Source: Pseudomonadota bacterium (lineage in GTDB: Bacteria; Pseudomonadota; Gammaproteobacteria; Burkholderiales; Ga0077523). Taken from it: a stretch of DNA of 32,751 bases. A program made the translations under genes and the position numbers. Below are positions 9,917 through 18,361 of the stretch, one piece after another (the first letter of the stretch is position 1; the number at the start of each line of letters is the position of its first letter). The stretch covers positions 1-32,751 of the forward strand of contig CAUJJX010000190.1 in NCBI GenBank assembly GCA_963205165.1, written 5' to 3'. The notes under the pieces were generated by a model. The model had not been told where the DNA came from and did no database searches. It saw nothing but the letters and a program-made list of their open reading frames with translations.

Positions 9917-11629
9917 ATGGCACAGACACCCCGCGAAACCCTCCTCGCCCTCGCGCGGGGCTTCAACCAGCTCACCAACGCCCGCAAGCTCGGCCTGATC
10001 TCCGGCGTCGCCGGAATCATCGCCATCGTCGTGGTCGCCCTGATCACGGTGCGCTCGACCGACTACAAGGTCCTGTTCACCAACATCTCCGAGAAGGACG
10101 GCGGGGCGATCATCGCGCAGCTGTCCCAGATGAACGTCCCGTACAGGATCGCGGACGGCGGCGGTGCGATCCTCGTGCCGGCGGACAAGGTCTACCAGAC
10201 CCGCCTCCAGCTCGCGTCGCAGGGGCTGCCGAAGGCCGGCGGCATCGGCTTCGAACTGATGGACAACCAGCGATTCGGCGTCAGCCAGTTCACCGAGCAG
10301 GTCAACTACCAGCGGGCCCTCGAAGGTCACCTCGCCCAGACGATCAAGGCGATGCCCGAGATCGAGGAGGCCCGCGTGCACCTCGCGATCCCGCGGCCCT
10401 CCGTGTTCGTCCGGGAGAACCAGAAGCCCAGCGCCGCGATCCTCGTGCAGCTGCGGCCCGGCCGCGTGATCGACGCCGGGCAGGTCGCGGGCATCGTCCA
10501 CCTCGTGGCATCCGGTGTTCCAGAGCTTGCCCCCCGCAACGTCACGGTCGTCGATCAGCGCGGCAACCTGCTGTCCGGATCGCCCGAGGAAGGCGGTGGC
10601 GTCGCGGGCCTCGACCGCGCGCAGCTGAAGTACCTGCACCAGGTCGAGACCGGGATCGTCCAGCGCATCGAGAACATCCTGAAGCCCATCACCGGGCCGG
10701 ACAACGTACGCGCCCAGGTGGCGGCGAGCCTCGACTTCTCGGAGGTCGAGCAGACTTCCGAGAGCTTCAAGCCCAACAGCGATCCGAAGGAACAGGCGAT
10801 CCGCAGCCAGCAGTCGAGCGACAACCAGAGCTCGACGCCGCAGGCGCCGCAGGGCGTCCCCGGCGCGCTGTCCAACACGCCGCCCGGCGCGGCGTCCGCG
10901 CCGCTGAACACGCCGGCCGCGCAGGCGCAGGGTCAGCAGCAGCCCATGTCGACGACGGCGCAGAAGGCGAGCACGATCAACTACGAGGTCGACAAGACCA
11001 TCCGTCACACGAAGGGCGAGGTCGGCGCGGTCAAGCGACTCTCGGTCGCGGTGGTGGTGAACCACAAGCGCGTCGTCGATGGCGGCAAGACGAAGCTCCA
11101 GCCGTTCACCGAACCCGAGATGACCCAGATCACGAACCTCGTGCGCGAGGCGATGGGTTTCAGCAAGGAGCGTGGGGATACCGTGAACGTCGTGAATGCG
11201 CCGTTCCGGATTGCGATCGAGGAGGAGGAAGCGCCCTTCTGGAAGAATCCGGCCAACATCCCGATGGCGCTCGAGGCCGGAAAATGGCTCCTGCTCGCGG
11301 GTCTCGGCCTGACCTTCCTGCTGATCCTGCGTGGTGGTGTGCGCGATGTGGTGCGCCTCGCGCGGCCGCCGGAACCCGAGCCCGCCGAAGCCGCGGCAGG
11401 GAGAGGCGCCGAGGGTGTGGCGGGCGGGGCGGCCGGCGAAGGTGCCTTCGTCGGAACGCCCGAGGAACGCGAGGAAGCCGAGGCTGCCGCCGCCGCGGCC
11501 GCCGAGGCCGCAGCACCGAAGGAAGAGAGCGAGCATCACCGTGCGCTCCGGCTCATGCGTGAACTGGCGCGCGACAATCCGCGCCTCGCGGCACAGATCA
11601 TCAAGGACTGGATGACGAGCGATGAGTGA
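9917..11629 (+). CDS. fliF: Flagellar M-ring protein FliF
   Basis: FliF multimerises into the MS ring, the membrane base of the flagellar motor. The 570-aa protein shows a first membrane helix (about 26-45, GVAGIIAIVVVALITV), the periplasmic YscJ/FliF ring-building domain (VLFTNISEKDGGAII, FTEQVNYQRALEGHLAQTI, VHLAIPRPSVF), a Gln/Pro/Ser/Ala-rich disordered stretch (about 290-350), the C-terminal periplasmic domain and a second membrane helix (about 455-475). The cytoplasmic tail (ALRLMRELARDNPRLAAQIIKDWM) is the FliG-binding motif. An extra Glu/Ala-rich segment (about 480-535) lies between that helix and the tail. It overlaps fliG by 8 nt (ATGAGTGA). Confidence 0.97.
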   Translation: MAQTPRETLLALARGFNQLTNARKLGLISGVAGIIAIVVVALITVRSTDYKVLFTNISEKDGGAIIAQLSQMNVPYRIADGGGAILVPADKVYQTRLQLASQGLPKAGGIGFELMDNQRFGVSQFTEQVNYQRALEGHLAQTIKAMPEIEEARVHLAIPRPSVFVRENQKPSAAILVQLRPGRVIDAGQVAGIVHLVASGVPELAPRNVTVVDQRGNLLSGSPEEGGGVAGLDRAQLKYLHQVETGIVQRIENILKPITGPDNVRAQVAASLDFSEVEQTSESFKPNSDPKEQAIRSQQSSDNQSSTPQAPQGVPGALSNTPPGAASAPLNTPAAQAQGQQQPMSTTAQKASTINYEVDKTIRHTKGEVGAVKRLSVAVVVNHKRVVDGGKTKLQPFTEPEMTQITNLVREAMGFSKERGDTVNVVNAPFRIAIEEEEAPFWKNPANIPMALEAGKWLLLAGLGLTFLLILRGGVRDVVRLARPPEPEPAEAAAGRGAEGVAGGAAGEGAFVGTPEEREEAEAAAAAAAEAAAPKEESEHHRALRLMRELARDNPRLAAQIIKDWMTSDE

Positions 11630-12620
11630 CGAAGGCGTGAGCCGCGCGGCGGTCCTGCTGATGACGATGGGCGAGGAATCCGCCGTCGAGGTCCTGAAGT
11701 ATCTCGGCCCGAAGGAGGTCCAGCGCCTCGGCGCCGAGATGGCCACGCTGAGCATCATCAGCCACGACCGCATGTTCGAGGTCAGCAAGTCCTTCCTCGA
11801 CGAGGCACAGGCGCAGGGTGGCTTCGCGACCGACTCCGACGAGTTCATCCGCAACGTCCTCACGAAGGCGCTCGGCAACGACAAGGCCGGCGCCGTGATC
11901 GACCGCATCCTGCAGGTCCACGACAACGCCGGCATCGACAGCCTCAAGTGGATGGACGCCGCCTCGGTCGCCGACCTCATCAAGAACGAGCATCCGCAGA
12001 TCATCGCGACGATCCTGGTGCACCTCGAGCCGGACCAGGCGAGCGAGATCCTCCGGCACTTCGCGGAGCGCGTCCGCAACGACGTGATGTTCCGGATCGC
12101 GACGCTCGAGGGCGTCCAGCCGGCTGCCCTGCGCGACCTCAACGAGGTGCTGACGCAGCTGCTCGCCGGCGGTGATCGCGTGAAGAAAGGAACGCTCGGC
12201 GGCATCGACGTCGCAGCCGACATCCTCAACTTCATGGGGGCGCAGTTCGAGACCTCGATCACGGACTACATCCGCGAGAGCGACGCCGACCTCGCCCAGA
12301 AGATCCAGGACAAGATGTTCGTCTTCGAGAACCTCATGGACCTCGACGACCGTGGCATCCAGCTGCTGCTGCGCGAGGTGCAGTCCGAGACGCTCGTCGT
12401 GGCATTGAAGGGCACCTCCGATCCGCTCAAGGAAAAGATCTTCAAGAACATGTCGTCGCGTGCCTCCGAGATGCTGCGCGAGGACCTCGAATCGAAGGGG
12501 CCGGTGCGCCTGTCCGAGGTCGAGGCCGAGCAGAAGGAGATCCTGAAGATCGTCCGCCGCCTTGCCGAGGAAGGTCAGATCACGCTGGGCGGCAAGGGGG
12601 AGGAGGGTCTTGTCGAGTAA
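11622..12620 (+). CDS. fliG: Flagellar motor switch protein FliG
   Basis: FliG couples stator torque to rotation and sits between the MS ring (FliF) and FliM in the C ring. The length of 332 aa is standard. Visible blocks are the N-terminal FliF-binding region (AAVLLMTMGEESAVEVLKYLGPKEVQ), the middle domain with the EHPQ motif (NEHPQIIATILVHLE) and the C-terminal torque helix (VFENLMDLDDRGIQLLLREV) with its alternating charged residues. The start overlaps the end of fliF by 8 nt and its end overlaps the start of fliH by 11 nt, so translation is probably coupled across all three genes. Confidence 0.97.
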   Translation: MSDEGVSRAAVLLMTMGEESAVEVLKYLGPKEVQRLGAEMATLSIISHDRMFEVSKSFLDEAQAQGGFATDSDEFIRNVLTKALGNDKAGAVIDRILQVHDNAGIDSLKWMDAASVADLIKNEHPQIIATILVHLEPDQASEILRHFAERVRNDVMFRIATLEGVQPAALRDLNEVLTQLLAGGDRVKKGTLGGIDVAADILNFMGAQFETSITDYIRESDADLAQKIQDKMFVFENLMDLDDRGIQLLLREVQSETLVVALKGTSDPLKEKIFKNMSSRASEMLREDLESKGPVRLSEVEAEQKEILKIVRRLAEEGQITLGGKGEEGLVE

Positions 12621-13329
12621 CAAGATCATCCGGCGCCGCAGCGCACAGACGCTGCAGGGCTGGCAGCTGGGCGACCTGTTCGCGCCGGTGGCGCCGCTGC
12701 CGGTGCCCGAGGCGCCGCCCGCGGCGAAGAAGCCCGCGCCGAAGCCGGTCGCGCCGCCGCCACCTGTCGTGGTCGCACCGCCGCCACCGCCGATCCCGCC
12801 CGAGGAACTCTTCCGTGACGAACTCGCGGCGCTGCGCGAGGAGGCACGCGCGGAGGGTTTCGAGGCAGGTCGTGCCGAGGGTTTCGCCGTCGGTGAAGCC
12901 GACGCCGCTGCGATCGGTGCGCTGCTCGCTCATCTGCGCGACGTCGTCGAAGACCTCGAGCAGGGCATCGCCAACGACGTGCTGTCGCTCGCACTCGAAC
13001 TCACCAAGCAGATCGTCCGTGTGTCGCTGCGCGTGCGACCCGACCTCGTCCTCGCGATCATCCGGGAGGCCGCGAAGAGCTTCCAGGGCCTCGGCGAGAA
13101 CCCGCGGCTCATCCTGCATCCGGCCGACGCCCAGTCCGTCCGCGCCGCGATCGCCGCCGAGCCCCCCGGCGAATGGACGTGGACCATCGTCGAGGACGCC
13201 CATGTCGAACGCGGCGGCTGCAAGTTCCAGACGAGCGCGACCGAGATCGACGCGACCCTCGAGACCCGCTGGCGCCGGGTCGTGGCGAGCCTCGGGCGCG
13301 ACGACGCCTGGCTCGACCTGAACCTCTGA
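12610..13329 (+). CDS. fliH: Flagellar assembly protein FliH
   Basis: FliH is the stator-like regulator of the export ATPase FliI. I place the start at TTG 12610, giving 239 aa, because it follows a purine-rich GGGGGAGGAGG tract inside the end of fliG and yields the usual N-terminus ([17 protein letters not shown]). The track start at 12562 adds arginine-rich shadow sequence. A long Pro/Ala/Lys segment (about 32-70) is followed by a charged helix with glycine spacing ([21 protein letters not shown]), typical of FliH GxxxG repeats, and the C-terminal V-ATPase subunit E-like domain. The proline tract makes the N-terminus longer than in many homologues. The exact start is uncertain. Confidence 0.9.
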   Translation: MSSNKIIRRRSAQTLQGWQLGDLFAPVAPLPVPEAPPAAKKPAPKPVAPPPPVVVAPPPPPIPPEELFRDELAALREEARAEGFEAGRAEGFAVGEADAAAIGALLAHLRDVVEDLEQGIANDVLSLALELTKQIVRVSLRVRPDLVLAIIREAAKSFQGLGENPRLILHPADAQSVRAAIAAEPPGEWTWTIVEDAHVERGGCKFQTSATEIDATLETRWRRVVASLGRDDAWLDLNL

Positions 13330-13399
13330 GGTCGCCGACGGTGGCCCGCATCTGCAGGCGCGGCCCGACCGCACGCATCGACCGCCCGGAGCCGCGTCC

Positions 13400-14812
13400 A
13401 TGAGTCGCAATCGTCGCTGGCAGAAGTACTTCCAGGATTGCCAGGCGGCCGCCGGGACCATCTCCCCGTGGACGGTCAGCGGCCGTCTCACGCGCGTGGC
13501 CGGGCTCGTCATGGAGGCCGTCGGACTCAAGCTCCCGGTCGGCAATTCCTGCTACGTGATCGCGCCGTCGGGGCAGCGCGTCGACGCCGAGGTCGTGGGC
13601 TTTTCCGGTGACCGCCTCTACCTGATGCCCGCGACCGACGTCTACGGACTCGAACCCGGCGCACTCGTGATGCCGGTCGAGGCCGGCGCCGTGCGCAATC
13701 CGAAGCTCGGCGTGGATTTCATCCCGCGCCGCCGCGCCGAGGACCGTGCGCGGCAGGTCGGCGTCGGCTGGAGTCTTCTCGGTCGCGTGCTCGACGGGAC
13801 GGGGCGCGCGCTCGACAGCCGGGGGCCCGTGGTCTTCGACAAGCAGGTCCCGCTGTACAGCCGCCCGCTCAATCCGATGAGCCGCGCACCGATCCGCAAG
13901 CCGCTCGATGTCGGCGTCCGGGCGATCAACGGCCTGCTCACGGTGGGTCGCGGGCAGCGGCTCGGCCTGTTCGCGGGCAGCGGTGTCGGCAAGAGCGTGC
14001 TGCTCGGAATGATGGCGCGCTACACCGAGGCCGACGTCGTCGTGGTGGGGCTGATCGGCGAACGCGGACGCGAGGTGAAGGAATTCATCGAGAGCATCCT
14101 CGGGGAGGAAGGGCTCGCGCGGTCGGTCGTCGTCGCTGCGCCCGCGGACAGTCCGCCGCTGCTGCGCATCCACGGCGCGGCCTACGCGACGGCGCTCGCA
14201 GAACACTTCCGCGAGGAAGGCAGCAACGTCCTGCTCATCATGGATTCGCTGACGCGCTACGCGATGGCGCAGCGCGAGATCTCGCTCGCGATCGGCGAGC
14301 CGCCCGCGACGAAGGGCTACACACCGTCGGTCTTCGCGAAGCTGCCGCAGCTCGTGGAGCGTGCGGGCAACGGCGAGAGCGGCGGCGGCTCGATCACGGC
14401 GTTCTATACCGTGCTGACCGAAGGCGACGACCAGCAGGATCCCGTGGCGGACAACGCCCGCGCGATCCTCGACGGACACATCGTGCTCGCGCGCGACCTC
14501 GCGGAGCAGGGCCACTATCCCGCGATCGACATCGAGGCGTCGATCAGCCGCGTGATGACCGACGTCGTGAGCCAGGCGGACATGGCGCACGCACGGCGCT
14601 TCAAGCAGCTCTACTCTGCATACCGGCGCAGCCGCGACCTCATCAATGTCGGCGCGTACGTGCGTGGCGCCGATCCGGATATCGACGAGGCGCTCCGGCT
14701 GCGCGAACCCTTCCTGACCTACCTGCGCCAGGACATCACGGAACGCGCGAGCTACGCGCAGAGCCGCGACGCGCTCGCGTATCTCGTGGGCAGCAGCCTC
14801 GGCAGCGGCTGA
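13400..14812 (+). CDS. fliI: Flagellum-specific ATP synthase FliI (export ATPase)
   Basis: FliI is the hexameric ATPase of the flagellar type III export apparatus. The length of 470 aa is typical. The N-terminal beta-barrel domain ([22 protein letters not shown]) is followed by Walker [12 protein letters not shown] (about 189-199), [14 protein letters not shown], Walker [18 protein letters not shown] and the C-terminal [19 protein letters not shown] block, all characteristic of F1-beta-like secretion ATPases. The ATG at 13400 follows a 70-nt gap after fliH, the largest inside fliE-J, in which I see no promoter or terminator. fliJ follows after 2 nt. Confidence 0.97.
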   Translation: MSRNRRWQKYFQDCQAAAGTISPWTVSGRLTRVAGLVMEAVGLKLPVGNSCYVIAPSGQRVDAEVVGFSGDRLYLMPATDVYGLEPGALVMPVEAGAVRNPKLGVDFIPRRRAEDRARQVGVGWSLLGRVLDGTGRALDSRGPVVFDKQVPLYSRPLNPMSRAPIRKPLDVGVRAINGLLTVGRGQRLGLFAGSGVGKSVLLGMMARYTEADVVVVGLIGERGREVKEFIESILGEEGLARSVVVAAPADSPPLLRIHGAAYATALAEHFREEGSNVLLIMDSLTRYAMAQREISLAIGEPPATKGYTPSVFAKLPQLVERAGNGESGGGSITAFYTVLTEGDDQQDPVADNARAILDGHIVLARDLAEQGHYPAIDIEASISRVMTDVVSQADMAHARRFKQLYSAYRRSRDLINVGAYVRGADPDIDEALRLREPFLTYLRQDITERASYAQSRDALAYLVGSSLGSG

Positions 14813-14814
14813 CG

Positions 14815-15264
14815 ATGGCCCGGCCGTTTCCGCTCCAGGCTGCACGCGATCTTGCGCATCGCAGGCTCGACGACGCGGCGGATGCACTGCGCAGCCATGC
14901 ACAGCGACTGCGGGAATCCGAAGAGAAGTCCGCCGAGCTCGACCGGTATCGCAACGAGTACCAGGTGCAGCGGATGTCGCAGCTGGCAGAAGGCATGGAT
15001 GCCGGACGACTGCGCGCATTCGATGCCTTCATCGTCCGGCTCGACGAGGCGATCGCGGCGCAGCAGCTCGATACCGAGCGGCGGCGCTCGATCTGGGAAT
15101 CCGCCCGACAGGCCTGGATCGCGGCGCATCGGCGTTCGGAGGCGATGGACGCGCTCGCCGAGCGCCACGTCGCGGCGGAGGCTCTGCGCGAGGGGCGCGC
15201 AGAGCGCAAGCGCGAGGACGAGTTCGCCGGACGCGCCGCGGCGATCAAGGCCGGGCGTTCCTGA
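14815..15264 (+). CDS. fliJ: Flagellar export protein FliJ
   Basis: FliJ is the coiled-coil stalk-like protein that links the FliI hexamer to the FlhA export gate and escorts chaperones. The 149-aa protein is almost entirely charged alpha-helix with heptad character (DDAADALRSHAQRLRESEEK; LDRYRNEYQVQRMSQ), matching the family. The sequence conservation of FliJ is low, so the call relies partly on its place between fliI and fliK. It starts 2 nt after the fliI stop. The sigma-54 promoter of fliK begins 20 nt beyond its stop. Confidence 0.9.
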   Translation: MARPFPLQAARDLAHRRLDDAADALRSHAQRLRESEEKSAELDRYRNEYQVQRMSQLAEGMDAGRLRAFDAFIVRLDEAIAAQQLDTERRRSIWESARQAWIAAHRRSEAMDALAERHVAAEALREGRAERKREDEFAGRAAAIKAGRS

Positions 15265-15283
15265 TGCGCGAATGACCTCGTCG

Positions 15284-15298
15284 TGGCACGGCGATTGC
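15284..15298 (+). promoter_or_regulatory. Sigma-54 (-24/-12) promoter upstream of fliK
   Basis: TGGCACG-GCGA-TTGC is a perfect match to the consensus TGGCACG-N4-TTGC, with GG at 15285-15286 and GC at 15297-15298 separated by 10 nt. The predicted start is near 15310, about 29 nt before the fliK ATG, which has GGAGAAAAG just upstream. In Pseudomonas aeruginosa fliK is transcribed separately from fliE-J as a FleR-dependent gene, so a separate promoter here fits known biology. Confidence 0.88.
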
Positions 15299-15338
15299 CA
15301 AACAGGGTGCGTACCTGTTCCGAAGCCGGAGAAAAGCC

Positions 15339-16454
15339 ATGACAACCAGCACGATCTTGCCGCCAGCGATGCCCAAGCCGGCGGAAATTGCCGCCCCCCC
15401 CGCGGCTGATTCCGCCAATGCCGCCGCGGCGGACGGTGGGCCCAGCTTCGGCAAGGTGCTCGAATCGCAGATGAACAAGCCGGGCAAGGAAACGAAGGGC
15501 GACGCCGAGGCGTCTTCGGAGACGACACCGAAGGACGCCACGGCGGAACCCGCGGAAACCGCGGACGAAGCGGCGCCCGTCGAATCGAATTCCACGCTGA
15601 TGGACATCCTGTCCGCGGCGGCCGATGCCCGCCCGGTGATGGCCGACGGCTTCGCCCAGCAGATGGTGCAGGCGAAGGATCCTCGAACGCAGGCTGCACC
15701 GGTCACCGAGGAACGCTCCAAATCCGATGGCGGTATCGCGACGCTCCGCGCTGGCGGTCGTGACGCCGGGGTGATCGCGGGTGCCGGCCTGAAGTCCGAC
15801 GATCCGGCCGACGCCGGTGCCGGGTCCGGCCAGCAATTCCGGATCGAACCGGCCGCCGACGAACTGCGTGCGGCGGCGACTGCGCGTAGTCGCCAGGACG
15901 AAGGTGAACCCGCGGAGTCCAAGCCGCTGCTCGTCGCCGCATCGAACCAGTCGTCGAACGCGACGCCGCTCGCTGCCGCCGAGACCCGGCGCGCCGTCGA
16001 GGCCGCGCCACTGCGGCTCGCGGTCTCTCAGCCGGTCGCGTCGAAGGGATGGGGCGAGGCCGTGGCCGATCGCGTCACGTGGGTCACGCAGGCGCGACAG
16101 CCCAGCGCCGAGATCCAGCTCAATCCCCCGAACCTCGGGCCTGTCGAGGTGCGCGTCAGCATGACCGGCGATCAGGCGACCGTCTCGTTCTTCTCTGCCC
16201 ACGCGCCGGTGCGCGAGGCACTGCAGTCGGCGATGCCGCGATTGGCCGAAGCGTTCGCGGCGTCCGGCCTGTCGCTCGGCGACGTGCACGTCGGTGCGGA
16301 CTCCCGCTCCGGCCAGGATCAGGGCCGGCAGCAGCAGGGCCGCCACACTCGCCGAGGCGACGACGATGACAGTGCGATCGGACGCGTCGCCGCCCCCGCA
16401 GCGCGCTGGACATCGTCCGTCGGCGGCATGCGCGCAGTCGATCTCTTCGCCTGA
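15339..16454 (+). CDS. fliK: Flagellar hook-length control protein FliK
   Basis: FliK is the secreted molecular ruler that sets hook length and switches export specificity through FlhB. The 371-aa protein has a long Ala/Asp/Glu-rich low-complexity N-terminal region and a conserved C-terminal Flg_hook domain (RQPSAEIQLNPPNLGPVEVRVSMTGDQATVSFFS, then REALQSAMPRLAEAFAASGLSLGDVHV). The last residues are Gln/Arg-rich, as usual. The ATG at 15339 has a good Shine-Dalgarno (GGAGAAAAG). It has its own sigma-54 promoter and is followed 38 nt later by a strong terminator, so it may be a single-gene unit that is also reached by read-through from fliEFGHIJ. Confidence 0.94.
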   Translation: MTTSTILPPAMPKPAEIAAPPAADSANAAAADGGPSFGKVLESQMNKPGKETKGDAEASSETTPKDATAEPAETADEAAPVESNSTLMDILSAAADARPVMADGFAQQMVQAKDPRTQAAPVTEERSKSDGGIATLRAGGRDAGVIAGAGLKSDDPADAGAGSGQQFRIEPAADELRAAATARSRQDEGEPAESKPLLVAASNQSSNATPLAAAETRRAVEAAPLRLAVSQPVASKGWGEAVADRVTWVTQARQPSAEIQLNPPNLGPVEVRVSMTGDQATVSFFSAHAPVREALQSAMPRLAEAFAASGLSLGDVHVGADSRSGQDQGRQQQGRHTRRGDDDDSAIGRVAAPAARWTSSVGGMRAVDLFA

Positions 16455-16492
16455 CCCGACCGTCTCCTCCCTCGCCGGGTTTCCGGCGATTA

Positions 16493-16527
16493 CGCCCGCG
16501 GCGCGCAATGCCTCGCGGGCGTTTTTT
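16493..16527 (+). terminator. Rho-independent terminator after fliK
   Basis: CGCCCGCG (16493-16500) pairs perfectly with CGCGGGCG (16514-16521) across a 13-nt loop, followed at once by six T residues (16522-16527). It closes the fliE-K half of the flagellar cluster. Confidence 0.85.
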
Positions 16528-16567
16528 CTTCCGCGACGTGCGGAATCGGGCCAGGCCGCACTTCTTC

Positions 16568-16649
16568 TTGCAATTTTCCGATACGCGAGTTACAAAGCAC
16601 CTAAGGTTTCGCCGAAAAATTATTGTTTTTAAAAGAAAAGCCTTAGAAT
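16568..16649 (+). promoter_or_regulatory. AT-rich leader with candidate promoters for fliL operon
   Basis: This is the most AT-rich stretch between flagellar genes and lies between the fliK terminator and fliL. Two weak sigma-70-like candidates are visible: TTGCAA-N17-TACAAA (16568-16596), and a TTGTTT-N15-TAGAAT pair (16623-16649) whose spacer is short. A 6-bp dyad CTAAGG (16601-16606) / CCTTAG (16641-16646) flanks the A/T tract. No -24/-12 element with correct spacing was found. A promoter is needed here because of the upstream terminator, but which element is used cannot be decided. Confidence 0.4.
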
Positions 16650-16749
16650 TCGCCGCGCATCAGCAGCACGCCGGGAGTCCTGGGGCTCGAGTCTGGCGCC
16701 GCGCGGCCGATGACATGCCCGTTCAGATCATTCATGAAAGAGGGAAGAC

Positions 16750-17361
16750 ATGTCAGGAAAGGCAGCGGCAGCTCCGGCGGATGGCGAAGCAGGTGCGGGT
16801 GCAGGCAAGAAAAAGAAGATCCTGCTGATCGTGATCATCCTCGTCGTCGTGCTGGCGGCGGGTGGTGGTGCGGCGTGGTTCTTCCTCGGCGGCAAGAAGA
16901 AGCCGAAGGGACATGGCAAGGCGGACGCCGAGCACGCGGAGCAGTCGGCCGACGGCGACCATGATTCGGGCGAGGACGAGGAGGAGCCGGAAGACGACTC
17001 CCACGCGAAGCCGCCTGTGTTCGTCACGCTGGAGCCGTTCACGGTGAACCTCGCATCGGAAGCGTCGGATCGCTATCTCCAGGTCGGGATCGACCTGAAG
17101 GTGTCGGCGCCGGATGTCGCGGAGAAGATCAAGGTTCATCTTCCCGAGATCCGCAACGGCATCCTGCTGATCCTGACGAGCAAGAAGGTGGACGAGCTTG
17201 GCAAGGTCGAGGGAAAGAACCAGTTGCGTATCGATATCCGTGATGCCGTGAACAAGCCCATCGGCATGTTCAAGGCGCCGCCGGAAAGTGCCGACCCGCT
17301 CAAGTGGAAGCCCAAGAAGGGCGCGGTCGACGTGCTGTTAACTTCATTCGTAATTCAATAG
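16750..17361 (+). CDS. fliL: Flagellar basal body-associated protein FliL
   Basis: FliL is a single-pass inner membrane protein near the stators that affects torque and motility. The 203-aa protein has a short Lys-rich cytoplasmic N-terminus, one membrane helix (about 24-46, ILLIVIILVVVLAAGGGAAW), an unusually long acidic, histidine-dotted linker (about 52-90, with HDSGEDEEEPEDDSH) and the conserved periplasmic FliL domain (FVTLEPFTVNLASEASDRYLQVGIDLKV). The linker makes it longer than many homologues of around 150-180 aa. The ATG at 16750 follows GAGGGAAG. It opens the fliLMNOPQR unit; the gap to fliM is 4 nt. Confidence 0.94.
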   Translation: MSGKAAAAPADGEAGAGAGKKKKILLIVIILVVVLAAGGGAAWFFLGGKKKPKGHGKADAEHAEQSADGDHDSGEDEEEPEDDSHAKPPVFVTLEPFTVNLASEASDRYLQVGIDLKVSAPDVAEKIKVHLPEIRNGILLILTSKKVDELGKVEGKNQLRIDIRDAVNKPIGMFKAPPESADPLKWKPKKGAVDVLLTSFVIQ

Positions 17362-17365
17362 GCGG

Positions 17366-18361
17366 ATGGCAGAGGACATCCTTTCTCAGGAAGAGGTCGA
17401 TGCACTCCTTCGCGGCGTCACCGGTGAAACCGAGGATGCGCCCTCCGAAGAGGCTGCGGGCGGCGTTCGCCCCTACGACATCGGCCGCCAGGAAAGGATC
17501 GTCCGTGGGCGCATGCCCACGCTGGAGCTCATCCACGAGCGTTTCGCGCGACTGCTCCGGCTCGGCCTCTACAATTTCATGCGGCGCACGGCCGAGATCT
17601 CGATCAATCCGATCAAGGTCCAGAAGTACAGCGACTTCGTTCGCAACCTGGTCGTGCCCACCAACCTCAACGTCGTTCATGCGACGCCGCTGCGCGGCAC
17701 CGGTCTCATCATTCTCGAGCCGACGCTCGTGTTCCAGGTCGTCGATCATCTGTTCGGTGGCAGCGGGCAGATCCACACGCGAATAGAAGGCCGGGACTTC
17801 ACGCCCACCGAGCAGCGCGTCATCATGCGGCTGCTCGAAGTGGTGTTCAGCGAGTTCGAGAAGGCTTGGGCGCCCGTGTATCCGCTGAAGTACGAGTACG
17901 TGCGGTCGGAAATGAACACGCAGTTCGCGAACATCTGCACCCCGACCGAAGTCGTCGTGACGGCGAGCTTCACCATCGAGTTCGGCAATGGCGGCGGCGA
18001 CCTCTTCGTCTGCCTGCCGTATTCGATGCTGGAGCCGATCCGCGACATGATCTACAGCAGCTTCCAGGCAGATCGTGCGGAATCCGATCTCCGCTGGGTG
18101 CGTTCGATGACCAAGCAGGTCCAGGGCGCGAAGCTCGAACTGGTCGCGACGCTCGCCGAAGCATCGCTGACCCTGCGGGAACTGATGGATCTCGAGGTGG
18201 GCGACGTGATCTCGGTCAACATCCCCGAGACGATCCAGGCCGGTGTCGACGGCATACCGGTGCTCGACTGCAAGTACGGCGTGGCCAACGGGCGTTACGC
18301 GCTCAAGGTCGAGCGTGCGCTGATTCCGGATGGTGCGGAACATGGAGGTTCCGGTGGCTGA
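17366..18361 (+). CDS. fliM: Flagellar motor switch protein FliM
   Basis: FliM is the C-ring protein that receives phosphorylated CheY and controls rotation direction. The length of 331 aa is normal. The N-terminal CheY-binding motif is present as ILSQEEVDALLRGV. The middle CheC-like domain (FARLLRLGLYNFMRRTAEI; VDHLFGGSGQIHTRIEGRDFTPTEQR) and the C-terminal SpoA/FliN-like domain (LVATLAEASLTLRELMDLEVGDVI) follow. Its end overlaps the fliN start by 8 nt when fliN is started at the GTG that has the good ribosome binding site. Confidence 0.97.
   Translation: MAEDILSQEEVDALLRGVTGETEDAPSEEAAGGVRPYDIGRQERIVRGRMPTLELIHERFARLLRLGLYNFMRRTAEISINPIKVQKYSDFVRNLVVPTNLNVVHATPLRGTGLIILEPTLVFQVVDHLFGGSGQIHTRIEGRDFTPTEQRVIMRLLEVVFSEFEKAWAPVYPLKYEYVRSEMNTQFANICTPTEVVVTASFTIEFGNGGGDLFVCLPYSMLEPIRDMIYSSFQADRAESDLRWVRSMTKQVQGAKLELVATLAEASLTLRELMDLEVGDVISVNIPETIQAGVDGIPVLDCKYGVANGRYALKVERALIPDGAEHGGSGG
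18344..18348 (+). promoter_or_regulatory. Ribosome binding site fixing the fliN start
   Basis: GGAGG lies 5 nt before GTG 18354. The ORF-track start (ATG 18330) and the ATG at 18342 lie upstream of or overlap this site and have no comparable Shine-Dalgarno, so GTG 18354 is the better start for fliN. Confidence 0.7.

Noticed and set aside
8056-10047. 663-aa minus-strand ORF antisense to fleR-fliE
   Set aside because: No recognisable domain; covers the clear FleR AAA+ gene on the other strand; typical GC shadow composition.
9881-12262. 793-aa minus-strand ORF antisense to fliF-fliG
   Set aside because: The plus strand encodes full-length FliF and FliG in good frames; the antisense ORF is Arg/Leu/Asp-rich shadow caused by high-GC codon use.
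13109-15019. 636-aa minus-strand ORF antisense to fliI
   Set aside because: FliI is unambiguous on the plus strand; the antisense ORF has no family features.
16554-16571. Possible sigma-54 site (GG...TTGC) upstream of fliL
   Set aside because: The GG lies 14 nt before the GC rather than the required 10.
16600-16620. Sigma-28-like sequence CTAAGGTTTCGCCGAAAAAT before fliL
   Set aside because: TAAGGTTT and GCCGAAAA resemble the two sigma-28 boxes, but they are separated by one base instead of about eleven.
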